NCBI GenBank assembly: GCA_022819945.1
Contig: JAJEGI010000108.1
Span: forward strand, 1 to 64,000
Direction of reading: 5' to 3'
Length of the DNA stretch: 64,000 bases
From: Candidatus Poribacteria bacterium
Lineage (GTDB): Bacteria > Poribacteria > WGA-4E > WGA-3G
Below, piece after piece: positions 7,732 through 17,198 of the stretch; the first letter of the stretch is position 1; every line of letters begins with the position of its first letter. The position numbers were made by a program, and so were the translations under genes. The notes under the pieces were generated by a model. That model worked only from the letters and a program-made list of their open reading frames with translations, ran no database searches and had not been told where the DNA came from.

Positions 7732-10326
7732 ATGCTTGAGCAATTTCTTCATGAACAACTTGAAATCGCGTTTGAGTGGGGCGTTCCCAAACCTGAAATA
7801 TCGGGTAGCATCACGCAAAACCTGAATCCTGCATTTCAATTGCGTCCCTACCAAGAAGACGCTTATGCAAGCTTTATCCACTATTTTAACACCGATCTCC
7901 CCGGCAAAGAAAAACCGATCCATCTGCTATTCAACATGGCAACCGGTAGTGGCAAAACCCTCATCATGGCAGGTCTGATTCTCTACCTCTATGAGAAAGG
8001 CTACCGCAACTTCCTCTTTTTCGTCAACTCAACCAATATCATTGAGAAAACAAAGGACAACTTCCTGAACCCGCGCGCGGCAAAATACCTTTTCAGTCAA
8101 GACATCCGTTTTGAAGGGAAGCCGGTACCCGTGACGCAAGTAGAGAATTTTGAAGGGGTCAACGAAAACGACATCAATATCTGCTTTACGACAATCCAGC
8201 AACTGCACACCGATATGACATCGGAAAAGGAGAATGCTTTAACTTATGAAAGTTTCGCTGAGCAGGAAATTGTGCTCTTGGCAGATGAAGCACACCATAT
8301 AAATGTCAGTACCAAATCTCAACAAGGGATGGAACTGTTTGAAAGTTGGGAAAACACTGTACAGCATATCTTTAAATCTAATGATGCCAATCTATTGCTG
8401 GAATTCACTGCCACCCACGATTACGAAACACCTACGATGGTAGAGAAATATCGGAATAAAGTTATCAATCGTTATGACCTGATAAATTTTCGGAATGATA
8501 AGTTTTCAAAAGAGGTTGTGCTTGTGCATTCCGATTTGGATCAGGACTCACGCATCTTGCAAGCACTCATTCTCAATCAGTACAAACAAGAGGTTGCGGC
8601 GAAAAACAACATTAATCTGAAACCTGTTATTCTGTTCAAGGCACAGCGAACAATCGCACAATCGCAAGAAAACAAGGAAAGCTTTCACAGACTGATTGAT
8701 GGACTCACCGATGATCAAATTCAAAGCATTCGGCAATCCCATCTTGAGATTGTTAAACGGGCATTCCGCTTCTTCGATGAAAATAACATTAGTGCAGATG
8801 ATTTGGCACGACGCTTAAAATCGGAATTTCAGGAAGCATACTGCCTATCAGTCAACGACGAAAACGAAAAGAAAAACTATCAGATGCAGGTGAATACACT
8901 TGAAGACCAAAATAACCCAATCCGTGCTATTTTTGCCGTGCAGAAACTCAATGAAGGGTGGGATGTACTAAACCTATTTGATATTGTCCGTTGCTACGAA
9001 ACACGTGATTCAGGTAAAAACAAAATCGGAACAACCACAATCTCTGAAGCGCAACTTATCGGGCGCGGTGCCCGTTACTTTCCTTTTGTCCTGCCAGACC
9101 ACCCAGACAAGTTCCGCCGTAAGTTTGACGAAAACCTTGACCATGAACTCCGCGTATTGGAAGAACTCCATTACCACAGCATTCACGATTCGCGCTACAT
9201 TTCTGAAATCCGAACTGCCCTAATTGAACAAGGGATGATGGACGAACGCGTCGTAACTCGCGAACTAAAGTTGAAGGAGAAATTCAAGAAAACCGATTTT
9301 TACAAATACGGTGTTATCTGGCTTAATGATCAAGTACCTAAAGATTATCAACACGTCAACGCTTTTGACGATTTAGCCAGTCTAAGTGTGAAGCGAAAAA
9401 ACTACGAGCACATCATCCATACAGGTTTCACGGGTCAAATTACCGCGATGGAGAATGAGGCGACACCGGTGGAACAGAACGAAGATGGACAGGACATACC
9501 CATCAGTGATATTGAACAGAATATTCTCAGATCCGCAATTGCGTACAACCCGTTTTTTACGTTTGCATCGCTTAAACACTATTTTCCACACTTAACATCT
9601 GTCCGCGAATTTATGGCATCCGAGAACTATTTGGGCGGCTTGGCAATCACCTTCAAAGGAAATCTCTCCGATTTAGAAGAAAATCGCTCAGCAAAACTGT
9701 CCGCATGTGAAGGATTGTTAAGTCAAATCGAAACCGAAATTCAGGAACAAGCTACAGAGTATCAAGGGACAAAACACTTTCGACCGAAACAAATTCACGA
9801 TATTTTCAAAGATAAACTCCTGAAATTTGACGTACGCAACCCACGCGCAACCATTGATCGACAGTTTGAAAATGAAAACTGGTATCCCTTTAATGCCCTC
9901 TACGGCACGAGTGAAGAGAAAGCCTTTGTTAATCTTTTAATCAGAAAAGTTAAGGACTTAGCCGTAGATTATGACGAGATTTATTTACTTCGCAACGAAG
10001 GGCATTTTGCTATCTATAACTTCACCGATGGGCAGGCGTTTTATCCTGATTTCGCCCTGTTCCTTGAAGAAAAAAAAGGGAAATTGGTATGTTATCAGTT
10101 TTTCGTTGAACCGAAAGGCAAATTTCTCCAACCGGCTGATCAGTGGAAAGAAAGATTCATGTATGAAATAACTACCGAATTTAAAGACAAACTTTTAAGG
10201 ATTGACAGCAAAGAATTCCGTTTGATTGGTCTGCCATTCTATAATGAAACAGATGAAAATCCTTTCTGGGATGATCTCAGCACTGCATTAATGATGGGTG
10301 CTGCGCTGCGATTGCCGATGGATTAA
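7732..10326 (+). CDS. Type III restriction enzyme (Res subunit), DEAD/DEAH helicase plus C-terminal nuclease
   Basis: LLFNMATGSGKTLIMAGLILYLYEKG (Walker A), EIVLLADEAHHIN (DEAH), SEAQLIGRGARYFPF (motif VI), C-terminal YPDFALFLEE...YQFFVEPKG (PD-(D/E)xK-like). Confidence 0.92.
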   Translation: MLEQFLHEQLEIAFEWGVPKPEISGSITQNLNPAFQLRPYQEDAYASFIHYFNTDLPGKEKPIHLLFNMATGSGKTLIMAGLILYLYEKGYRNFLFFVNSTNIIEKTKDNFLNPRAAKYLFSQDIRFEGKPVPVTQVENFEGVNENDINICFTTIQQLHTDMTSEKENALTYESFAEQEIVLLADEAHHINVSTKSQQGMELFESWENTVQHIFKSNDANLLLEFTATHDYETPTMVEKYRNKVINRYDLINFRNDKFSKEVVLVHSDLDQDSRILQALILNQYKQEVAAKNNINLKPVILFKAQRTIAQSQENKESFHRLIDGLTDDQIQSIRQSHLEIVKRAFRFFDENNISADDLARRLKSEFQEAYCLSVNDENEKKNYQMQVNTLEDQNNPIRAIFAVQKLNEGWDVLNLFDIVRCYETRDSGKNKIGTTTISEAQLIGRGARYFPFVLPDHPDKFRRKFDENLDHELRVLEELHYHSIHDSRYISEIRTALIEQGMMDERVVTRELKLKEKFKKTDFYKYGVIWLNDQVPKDYQHVNAFDDLASLSVKRKNYEHIIHTGFTGQITAMENEATPVEQNEDGQDIPISDIEQNILRSAIAYNPFFTFASLKHYFPHLTSVREFMASENYLGGLAITFKGNLSDLEENRSAKLSACEGLLSQIETEIQEQATEYQGTKHFRPKQIHDIFKDKLLKFDVRNPRATIDRQFENENWYPFNALYGTSEEKAFVNLLIRKVKDLAVDYDEIYLLRNEGHFAIYNFTDGQAFYPDFALFLEEKKGKLVCYQFFVEPKGKFLQPADQWKERFMYEITTEFKDKLLRIDSKEFRLIGLPFYNETDENPFWDDLSTALMMGAALRLPMD

Positions 10327-10419
10327 ATCCGGTCCGTTGACATTGGTCAACGACATTGTTGTTTTGTCCAATCCATGTCTATATCGCGATAGCGTTTTGG
10401 CAGGGTCAAAGAAGACAAA

Positions 10420-11136
10420 CTAAACCATAGCGAAGCGTTCTGGGTAGTTTGACGTGATACCTTGCACGCCGAGTGCTCTCATTTCGCGCATGCGAACGAT
10501 GTCATCCACTGTCCAACACCACAAAGCGATACCACGCCTGTGGACTTGGTATGCGAATTCCGCTGTGATCAACTCGTGATTGACGTTCAGCAGACTGCTA
10601 CCGAGCTCCCCTAATTGCTGACACAACGCAATAGGAGATACGTGCTTGTTGGAGCCCCCGATGAGCCAACCTGTGGCAATACGAGGTTCCAATGTGCGGA
10701 TGGTCTGTAAGACGCTGGTATGAAAGGAGATAACAACGGTGGTACCCAACGTCTCTGTCTCATGAATTTTCGCGACAACCGCCTCAGCTATCAGCGGATC
10801 TTTGATCTCCAGAACAGCAATCGTCTCTTTTCCGATGCATGCTAACGCCTCTGTTAGCGTCGGTACGGGTTCACCTGAAAATTCGGTATCAAACCACTCA
10901 CCAGCATCGGCACCTCGAATTGTTTCTAAAGAGGTTTCGTTGATATGCCCTTGGAGATCTGTCGTCCGATCTAAGGTAGCGTCGTGTATCACGACGATCT
11001 CACCGTCAGCCGTGCCGTGCAAATCAAGTTCAACGGCATCCACACCAATTTCGAGTGCTTTTTTGAACGCTGCGAGCGTATTTTCCGGCGCGCTTCCCGA
11101 TGCACCCCGGTGCGCAACCCGAATCCACGAACCCAT
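10420..11136 (-). CDS. Glycerophosphodiester phosphodiesterase family protein
   Basis: VAHRGASGSAPENTLAAFKKALEIGVDAVELDLHGTADGEIVVIHDATLDRTT; C-terminal WCWTVDD. Start set at MGSWIRVAHRG. Confidence 0.93.
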   Translation of the reverse strand: MGSWIRVAHRGASGSAPENTLAAFKKALEIGVDAVELDLHGTADGEIVVIHDATLDRTTDLQGHINETSLETIRGADAGEWFDTEFSGEPVPTLTEALACIGKETIAVLEIKDPLIAEAVVAKIHETETLGTTVVISFHTSVLQTIRTLEPRIATGWLIGGSNKHVSPIALCQQLGELGSSLLNVNHELITAEFAYQVHRRGIALWCWTVDDIVRMREMRALGVQGITSNYPERFAMV

Positions 11137-11158
11137 GATGTCCTGTTTCCCGTCGTGC

Positions 11159-12592
11159 CTATTCAACATCAGCATCACTACTCTGTTTGATCTTCTTTAA
11201 AAGAGTTGTCCGACTCATGCCGAGTAATTCGGCTGTTTTGCTATGATTTCCCGAAAATTCATCTAACACCAGTTCAATCAATGTCTTATCCAACATGGCG
11301 ACGACCTCTTCATAAAGCCCCTGTCTTCCCTCAGCGATAGCCGCTTTCGTCGTGTCTTGCAAAACAGCTTTGAGAGTTGTTTCCAATTGTGAGGCATCAG
11401 TAGCACTTACCTTGTTTCCCATCCGGATTTCAGATGGCAGGTCGTCGGGGAGAACCACATCCGATCGGGAGAGTGTCGCTGCGCTTCGGACGCAGTTTTC
11501 TAACTCTCGAACATTGCCAGGCCACGGATAATCTTGTAGCAGCTGCATCCCTTCTGTAGAGATACCACGAATCGGCTTGCCAAGCTCCTCTTGGATAAGC
11601 TGCAGGAAGTGTGTGACCAGCAACGGAATGTCCTCTTGGCGTTCCCGCAACGGTGGAAGATGGAGTGCGATACGTTTGAAACGGTAATAGAGATCCTCAC
11701 GAAACTGCCCGCGTCTTACCATTTCGCCAAGTTCTTGGTTCGTGGCGGCGATAATGCGGACATCTACTTTAAGAGTACGCGTTCCACCTAATCGCTCAAT
11801 CTCTTGTGTCTGTAAAGCGCGGAGCAATTTTACCTGCAACGCTGGCGTCATGTTACCAACTTCATCAAGAAATAATGTGCCACCATCTGCCAACTCAAAT
11901 CGCCCCGGTTTCCCCTCTCTTTTCGCATCTGTGAACGCCCCTGCTTCATAACCGAACAGTTCACTCTCCAAAAGTTCATCAGGCAGCGCGCCACAATCAA
12001 CAGGCACAAACGGCTTCTCCTTCCGTTCACTCCCCGTATGAATTGCACGGGCAACAAGGTCCTTACCTGTTCCTGTTTCACCTTCAATCAATACAGTCAT
12101 CGTATTGCTCGCCATGATCCCAATGAGTTTGTAGATCTCGCGCATCTGGCTGCTTTTTCCAACCAACCGGTGCCCAACCTGCGCCGTTGGCGACGCGTCC
12201 GCTGCTTCTACAGGCAAGGTACTACGCACAGATTGCGTTCGGAAGGCGCGCTCCAGTGTACTCTTGACGATACCCAGATCAATCGGTTTCGGGACAAAAT
12301 CGAACGCCTGTAAGCGCATCGCTTCTATTGTTGTTTCCACATCATCATAAGCCGTGATGATAATCACAATCACCCCTGGGTGATTCGCTTTTATTTCACC
12401 TAACGCTTCTAAACCACTCATCCCCGGTAGGTTCACATCAAGCAAAACGACATCCGGCTTGTCAGCTGCAATGCGACGTAAGCCCTCTTCAGCACTATTC
12501 GCGATACTCGGCGCGTAACCTTCGCTTTCCAAGAATTGCTCAAACGCCCAACAGATTTTCTCATCGTCGTCAACGACCAATACATTTTTCAT
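11159..12592 (-). CDS. Sigma-54-dependent response regulator (NtrC/AtoC type)
   Basis: Receiver MKNVLVVDDDEKICWAFEQFL...DVVLLDVNLPGMSGL; AAA+ GETGTGKDLVARAIHTGS, GAFTDAKREGKPGRFELADGGTLFLDEVG; Fis-type HTH SKTAELLGMSRTTLLKKIK. Confidence 0.95.
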   Translation of the reverse strand: MKNVLVVDDDEKICWAFEQFLESEGYAPSIANSAEEGLRRIAADKPDVVLLDVNLPGMSGLEALGEIKANHPGVIVIIITAYDDVETTIEAMRLQAFDFVPKPIDLGIVKSTLERAFRTQSVRSTLPVEAADASPTAQVGHRLVGKSSQMREIYKLIGIMASNTMTVLIEGETGTGKDLVARAIHTGSERKEKPFVPVDCGALPDELLESELFGYEAGAFTDAKREGKPGRFELADGGTLFLDEVGNMTPALQVKLLRALQTQEIERLGGTRTLKVDVRIIAATNQELGEMVRRGQFREDLYYRFKRIALHLPPLRERQEDIPLLVTHFLQLIQEELGKPIRGISTEGMQLLQDYPWPGNVRELENCVRSAATLSRSDVVLPDDLPSEIRMGNKVSATDASQLETTLKAVLQDTTKAAIAEGRQGLYEEVVAMLDKTLIELVLDEFSGNHSKTAELLGMSRTTLLKKIKQSSDADVE

Positions 12593-12594
12593 AA

Positions 12595-12757
12595 TTTTAA
12601 ATATTGGGTTTCTGCTCCGTTTTGTCCTGCTTCGCAGTGAGAACCAAAACGGGTTTTTTGTGAAATGCTCACAAAAGTAAGCTCGTAATGAAATGGAGGG
12701 CGACTCTGGAGAAAAAACTTTCAATCACCGGACCACTTCACTTAACCGCAAGGAACT
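12595..12757. repeat. Dispersed intergenic repeat copy (inverse orientation to copies at 42.0-42.3 kb)
   Basis: Reverse complement reads ttccttgcggtt...ttcattacgagct...cggagcagaaacccaatatttaa, matching blocks at 42029-42320. Confidence 0.65.
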
Positions 12758-14038
12758 TTAAAAATTACGCTTTCCACCTTCTATAGACAACAGAAATTTC
12801 TCCCCATCCTCGCTTATCTCAACCTCATCAGCTTCTTCCGCTTTCTCTTCCAACTTCCGTTTGAGGACCGGATAGGCATCCACAACCGGAACTTCACCGA
12901 GGGAAGTTAAATCCGGTTTTCGCGCTTCCGCTCTCTCAATTGCCTCAGCGAGTCGTTCATTTTTTCTTTTAACCTGTACAACGTCTCGTGCCTTGAAGTC
13001 TGGAAGCACTTTTTCCGCGAACAGTTCCAGCGATTCAATTATGTCTTCGTGACGGTTCGCGCCAGCCTGCTGAATGAAAACGACCTGATCCACGCCTGCG
13101 TCTTCCATCACCTCAAGATGTTCACGCACCTGATCTGGTGTTCCGATGCCGGCTCTACCTTCAGCAGGATCCTGTGTCGTCTCTCTATACAGCTGCCAAA
13201 TATCCGTCTGTCCCGGTATCTGTGAACCCCCGTGATAGTAATGCGCGAGTGCGAACCGAAAGAAACGGAACCCATCTAACCCGCGAGCGACAGCAGTCTC
13301 CTCGTTATCATGGCATGAAAATCCTGATACCATAGCGATATTGGGATTGACCCGCTGCGTCAGCGGTTCGCACTCCTTCTCAAAAATCTCGTAATACTCT
13401 TCGACCCAAAATTTGGCTTCGCTTGCATCGACAAAAGCAAAAGTTAACGCGCCGAGCCCATATCTGGCGGCATATCGAAGACTCTCGCGGCTCGAACAAG
13501 CCACCCACGGCGGTGGATGTGGTGCCTGCAACGGCTTTGGAACGACATTGCGTGTCGGCATCGAAAAATACTGTCCCTCATACCCGGCATAAGGCGATTG
13601 CGCCATCATTTTCGCCGTCTCGCGGGTACACTCTGCCCACATCTCGCGTTTATGTTTCGGATCAACGTTGAATCCTCCAAGTTCTATATGCGATGCTGAT
13701 TCGCCTGTACCCCACTCTACGCGTCCGTTTGATACCAAGTCGAGCGTCGCAATCCGTTCAGCGACGCGTGCGGGATGGTTATACGCTGGCGGCATCAGCA
13801 CAATCCCGTGTCCTAAACGAATCTGTGTCGTCCGCTGGCTACACGCTGCAAGGAATACCTCTGGTGCAGAAGAGTGTGAATACTCCTCAAGGAAATGGTG
13901 TTCAACCTCCCAAATATAGTCAAACCCAAGTGCGTCAGCGAGTTCCACCTGCGCCAACGCGTCTTGAAAAAGTTTATGTTCCGCCCCCTCACGCCACGGA
14001 CGCGGAATCTGATGTTCATAAAACAGTCCAAATTTCAT
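12758..14038 (-). CDS. LLM-class flavin-dependent oxidoreductase (luciferase-like monooxygenase)
   Basis: MKFGLFYEHQIPRPW, ALGFDYIWEVEHHFLEEYSHSSAPEVFLAACSQRTTQIRLGHGIVLMPPAYNHPARVAERIATLDLVSNGRVEWGTGES. Confidence 0.92.
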   Translation of the reverse strand: MKFGLFYEHQIPRPWREGAEHKLFQDALAQVELADALGFDYIWEVEHHFLEEYSHSSAPEVFLAACSQRTTQIRLGHGIVLMPPAYNHPARVAERIATLDLVSNGRVEWGTGESASHIELGGFNVDPKHKREMWAECTRETAKMMAQSPYAGYEGQYFSMPTRNVVPKPLQAPHPPPWVACSSRESLRYAARYGLGALTFAFVDASEAKFWVEEYYEIFEKECEPLTQRVNPNIAMVSGFSCHDNEETAVARGLDGFRFFRFALAHYYHGGSQIPGQTDIWQLYRETTQDPAEGRAGIGTPDQVREHLEVMEDAGVDQVVFIQQAGANRHEDIIESLELFAEKVLPDFKARDVVQVKRKNERLAEAIERAEARKPDLTSLGEVPVVDAYPVLKRKLEEKAEEADEVEISEDGEKFLLSIEGGKRNF

Positions 14039-14107
14039 TTTTTAATTATACCTTGCGGTTAAATAACGCGGATTTTTGAAATTTAACATTCCTTTCTCAA
14101 ATCCGCT

Positions 14108-14881
14108 CTACATTTCGGTATTAAGCGTTTGCATCTCTGCGTCGGTTAACTCCCATTCAAAGACATCCAGATTCTCTTGTAAATGTGGTACCGACCCTGA
14201 CTTCGGAATCGTGATGATGTCCTGCTGTATTAGCCATCGGAGTGCCACTTGCGCTGCCGTTTTTCCGTGGTGCTCACCGATCTCACCCAATACGGTGTCA
14301 CTGGCAAGGTTACCAACAGCCAACGGACGATGTGCAGTTATCACAACGCCGCGCGCATGACAATAGTCCCTCAATTCTGAGCGGTTCCTGCGGACATGAT
14401 ACTCCACCTGATTCGTGCAAATCGGCAGTTCTGAGACTTCACACGCTTCCTCAACTTGAGCGATGCTAAAATTGCTAATACCAATGCTTCTCACCTGACC
14501 CGCGTCGTAAAGTTTCTGAAAAGCCTCAAAAGTTTCAGCAACCGGAACAGAATTACTCGGATGGTGAATCAACAACAGATCCACATAATCCATTTGCAAA
14601 TCGCTCAGGCACTCTTCAAACTGGGAGAGAACTTCATCGTACTTGAGATGGGTATGCCAAATCTTAGTGGTGAGAAAGATATCCTCACGGTCAATGTGAA
14701 CCTCGCGAAGTGCCCTCCCAATCTCGCGTTGGTTTTGGTACATCCATGCTGTATCAATGTGGGTATAGCCCAAATCAATGGCCTCTTTGACAATGCGTTG
14801 GCACTGCCTGCCTTTCAGCTGCCAAGTTCCCAGTCCCAGTATCGGCATTTCGTGTCCTGATAAAAGTTTGACGTTTTTCAT
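14108..14881 (-). CDS. Aldo/keto reductase
   Basis: MPILGLGTWQLKG, LGYTHIDTAWMYQNQREIGRAL, DYVDLLLIHHP, SIGISNFS, ITIPKSGS. Confidence 0.94.
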   Translation of the reverse strand: MKNVKLLSGHEMPILGLGTWQLKGRQCQRIVKEAIDLGYTHIDTAWMYQNQREIGRALREVHIDREDIFLTTKIWHTHLKYDEVLSQFEECLSDLQMDYVDLLLIHHPSNSVPVAETFEAFQKLYDAGQVRSIGISNFSIAQVEEACEVSELPICTNQVEYHVRRNRSELRDYCHARGVVITAHRPLAVGNLASDTVLGEIGEHHGKTAAQVALRWLIQQDIITIPKSGSVPHLQENLDVFEWELTDAEMQTLNTEM

Positions 14882-15045
14882 AATGTGCCCATGATATACG
14901 ATTGCGAAAAAAAAGTCAAGTGGCAAGAAAAATCGAAAAATCTGTCAGCTTCCTCATCATACTTTGATACTGCAAGAAAAATAGCATACAATTCCACAGA
15001 AACACAAGGGTCTCAATACCTTTTAAAAAATAAAATCAAAAAAAG

Positions 15046-15074
15046 TTGACAAACACTTATGGATAGTGTATACT
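15046..15074 (+). promoter_or_regulatory. Consensus sigma70 promoter upstream of tRNA-Leu
   Basis: TTGACA (15046-15051), 17-nt spacer, TATACT (15069-15074). Confidence 0.8.
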
Positions 15075-15090
15075 ATTAATTACTCTTTGC

Positions 15091-15176
15091 GGTCGAGTGG
15101 TGGAATCGGTAGACACAACGGACTTAAAATCCGTCGCCCGTAAAAAGGTGTGAGGGTTCAAGTCCCTCCTCGACCA
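15091..15176 (+). tRNA. tRNA-Leu (UAA anticodon)
   Basis: Acceptor GGTCGAG/CTCGACC + A; loop CTTAAAA; long variable arm; T-arm GAGGG TTCAAGT CCCTC. Confidence 0.95.
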
Positions 15177-15199
15177 TGATTTAAGATAATGATTCTTGC

Positions 15200-15273
15200 C
15201 GCAGGGTAGAGCAGCCAGGTAGCTCGTCGGGCTCATAACCCGGAGGACGGGGGTTCAAATCCCCCCCCTGCAA
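15200..15273 (+). tRNA. Initiator tRNA-fMet (CAU)
   Basis: CGCAGGG/CCCTGCA acceptor with C1-A72 mismatch, GTCGGGCTCATAACCCGG anticodon stem with GGG/CCC pairs, T-arm GGGGG TTCAAAT CCCCC. Confidence 0.95.
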
Positions 15274-15476
15274 TCTTTTTTAACCCTTCCCTACAATCTC
15301 CTTGAACTTTTTCCTCCCTTTTGGTAAGATAACAACCAATATCCAAAGGATACCTGTTTTCCCAACGAACACTTTTCAAACACGCCATAAGCAAGTGATA
15401 CCGTCACAGGAAATTGATAACAATTAGTGCAGCCATCAAATGGTTTGTATCAACAAATCAAAAATTGGAGGAACCC

Positions 15477-16145
15477 ATGCGTTATTCCAATGTAGTAACT
15501 GTTATATTCATGGTCGCCATATTAACTCCCATTGCATCAGCGGGGATATGGCAAGAAAACTTTGATAAAGGGCTTCCTGACGGATGGAACGAAGTCAAAG
15601 GCGAATGGAAAATCGTAAAAGATGCCTATGCCGAAACCTCGGGTGCAGAGTACGCCAAGACAATGTTTGGCGATGAAAATTGGACAGATTACACCCTTGA
15701 AGTGGATGTAACCTTGGTGAAAAATGTCAACGTGAATGCAGCGGGGGTGTTAATCCGTGCCGATACGGACGGAGACAACGGCATGCGATTCTGGATTCGC
15801 ACAGACCAACATAAATGCCAATTCTCCCGATGGCGAGAGAATCAATTTGAGCACATCGTAACGCCTCTACCTGTTGACCCAGAAGTTGGCGAAACCTATC
15901 GCCTTAAAGTTGTCGCAGAGGGTCAAAATTATCAGTGTTTCGTCGATGATGAACTCTTGTTCGATGGAGAAGATGATGCGAAATTACGAAACAGTGGACG
16001 TATCGGCTTTATTACGCATACAGCAAACGTCCATTTTGATAATCTGAGCATTGACGGTGCAGATATCCCTTCCTTCGCTGTTGAACCAAATGGCAAACTC
16101 ACAACGCGTTGGGGACAGTTGAAAACAGATGCTCTGATCCAGTAA
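15477..16145 (+). CDS. Secreted DUF1080/LamG-like (3-keto-disaccharide hydrolase-like) protein
   Basis: Signal peptide MRYSNVVTVIFMVAILTPIASAG; WQENFDKGLPDGWNEVKGEWKIVKDAYAE ... GRIGFITHTANVHFDNLSI. Confidence 0.75.
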   Translation: MRYSNVVTVIFMVAILTPIASAGIWQENFDKGLPDGWNEVKGEWKIVKDAYAETSGAEYAKTMFGDENWTDYTLEVDVTLVKNVNVNAAGVLIRADTDGDNGMRFWIRTDQHKCQFSRWRENQFEHIVTPLPVDPEVGETYRLKVVAEGQNYQCFVDDELLFDGEDDAKLRNSGRIGFITHTANVHFDNLSIDGADIPSFAVEPNGKLTTRWGQLKTDALIQ

Positions 16146-16161
16146 CAGATAGGAGATAACG

Positions 16162-17010
16162 ATGGTAAGTGTTGAACGCCCATCTGAAATAGGCACACCC
16201 AGATGGAATGGGCCACAGCAACGACACCTCTGTTTCGCGCTTGATACCGCTGAAGTTGAGGCGTATCGTGAGAAAGGATTCCTCATTCTTCGTGACGTAT
16301 TCCAGTCTGAAGAGATTGAAACCTATCGCCAAGAAGCGGAACAGATTGTCGAGCGTGCGTTTGCGTTGAGTTGTGAATTTCAGCTCGAACCGAAATACAA
16401 TCTCCGCTTTGAGATGTTAGCAGACGGTCAACCATGGAAAATCGACCCGTTTGTGAGCATCTCGCCGCTATTTTCTGCACTCGCTCGGGACAGACGGATT
16501 ATGGACCGGTTGGCATCGCTGTATGATGGCTATGAAGCCGTGCTGTTCAAAGATAAACTTATCTTCAAACCACCGGACAGCCACGGCAACGGACTGCATC
16601 AGGACTACAATTGGTGGCAAGGCTTCCCGCACAGTCTCCTTACAGTTTCAGTCGCACTTGATGCAAGTACGAAAGAAAACGGATGCACAGAACTATGGAC
16701 GGGTCATCATCAAGGATTTCTGCATGAACCGGGTTCGCTTGACAAAGGTTCGATAGATCCAGAACACCTCGCGAACGAAGAACACGTTTATGTGGACTTA
16801 GCGCCGGGGGACATAGCGATCTTCACCTGTTTTACGCCACATGCCGCGGCATCTAACAAATCGAACAGTCCTCGGCGGATGTTGTTCCTCAGCTACAATG
16901 ATAGCCGAGATGGCGAACACTATACCGCTCACTATGAACACTTTCGTTGGTATCGAACGCGTCCTGACCGGACACCAGAAGCCGAACGAGCGAAGTATTA
17001 CTTTCTTTAA
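16162..17010 (+). CDS. Phytanoyl-CoA dioxygenase (PhyH) family protein
   Basis: YREKGFLILRDVFQSEEIETYRQEAE, HGNGLHQDYNWW (HxD), GDIAIFTCFTPHAAASNKSNSPRRMLFLSYN. Confidence 0.9.
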   Translation: MVSVERPSEIGTPRWNGPQQRHLCFALDTAEVEAYREKGFLILRDVFQSEEIETYRQEAEQIVERAFALSCEFQLEPKYNLRFEMLADGQPWKIDPFVSISPLFSALARDRRIMDRLASLYDGYEAVLFKDKLIFKPPDSHGNGLHQDYNWWQGFPHSLLTVSVALDASTKENGCTELWTGHHQGFLHEPGSLDKGSIDPEHLANEEHVYVDLAPGDIAIFTCFTPHAAASNKSNSPRRMLFLSYNDSRDGEHYTAHYEHFRWYRTRPDRTPEAERAKYYFL

Positions 17011-17012
17011 CC

Positions 17013-17136
17013 TTAGGACTTACGCAAATTAAGGAAATATTGGATATTTCGATGCAAAAAGTGGAAATATCCGCCCTTTAAACCCCCTAAATCCCCCTTA
17101 TCAGGGGGACTTTAAGGCAAAATGCGTAAGGTCTAA
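17013..17136. repeat. MITE-like palindromic element
   Basis: Terminal inverted repeats ttaggacttacgca / tgcgtaaggtctaa; inner hairpins ggatatttc/gaaatatcc and cccccttatcaggggg. Confidence 0.75.
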
Positions 17137-17198
17137 ACTTTTAACGCAATTTGACACACCCCATATACTTTATCTCTGTCCTCACTTAAGGAGAAAGT

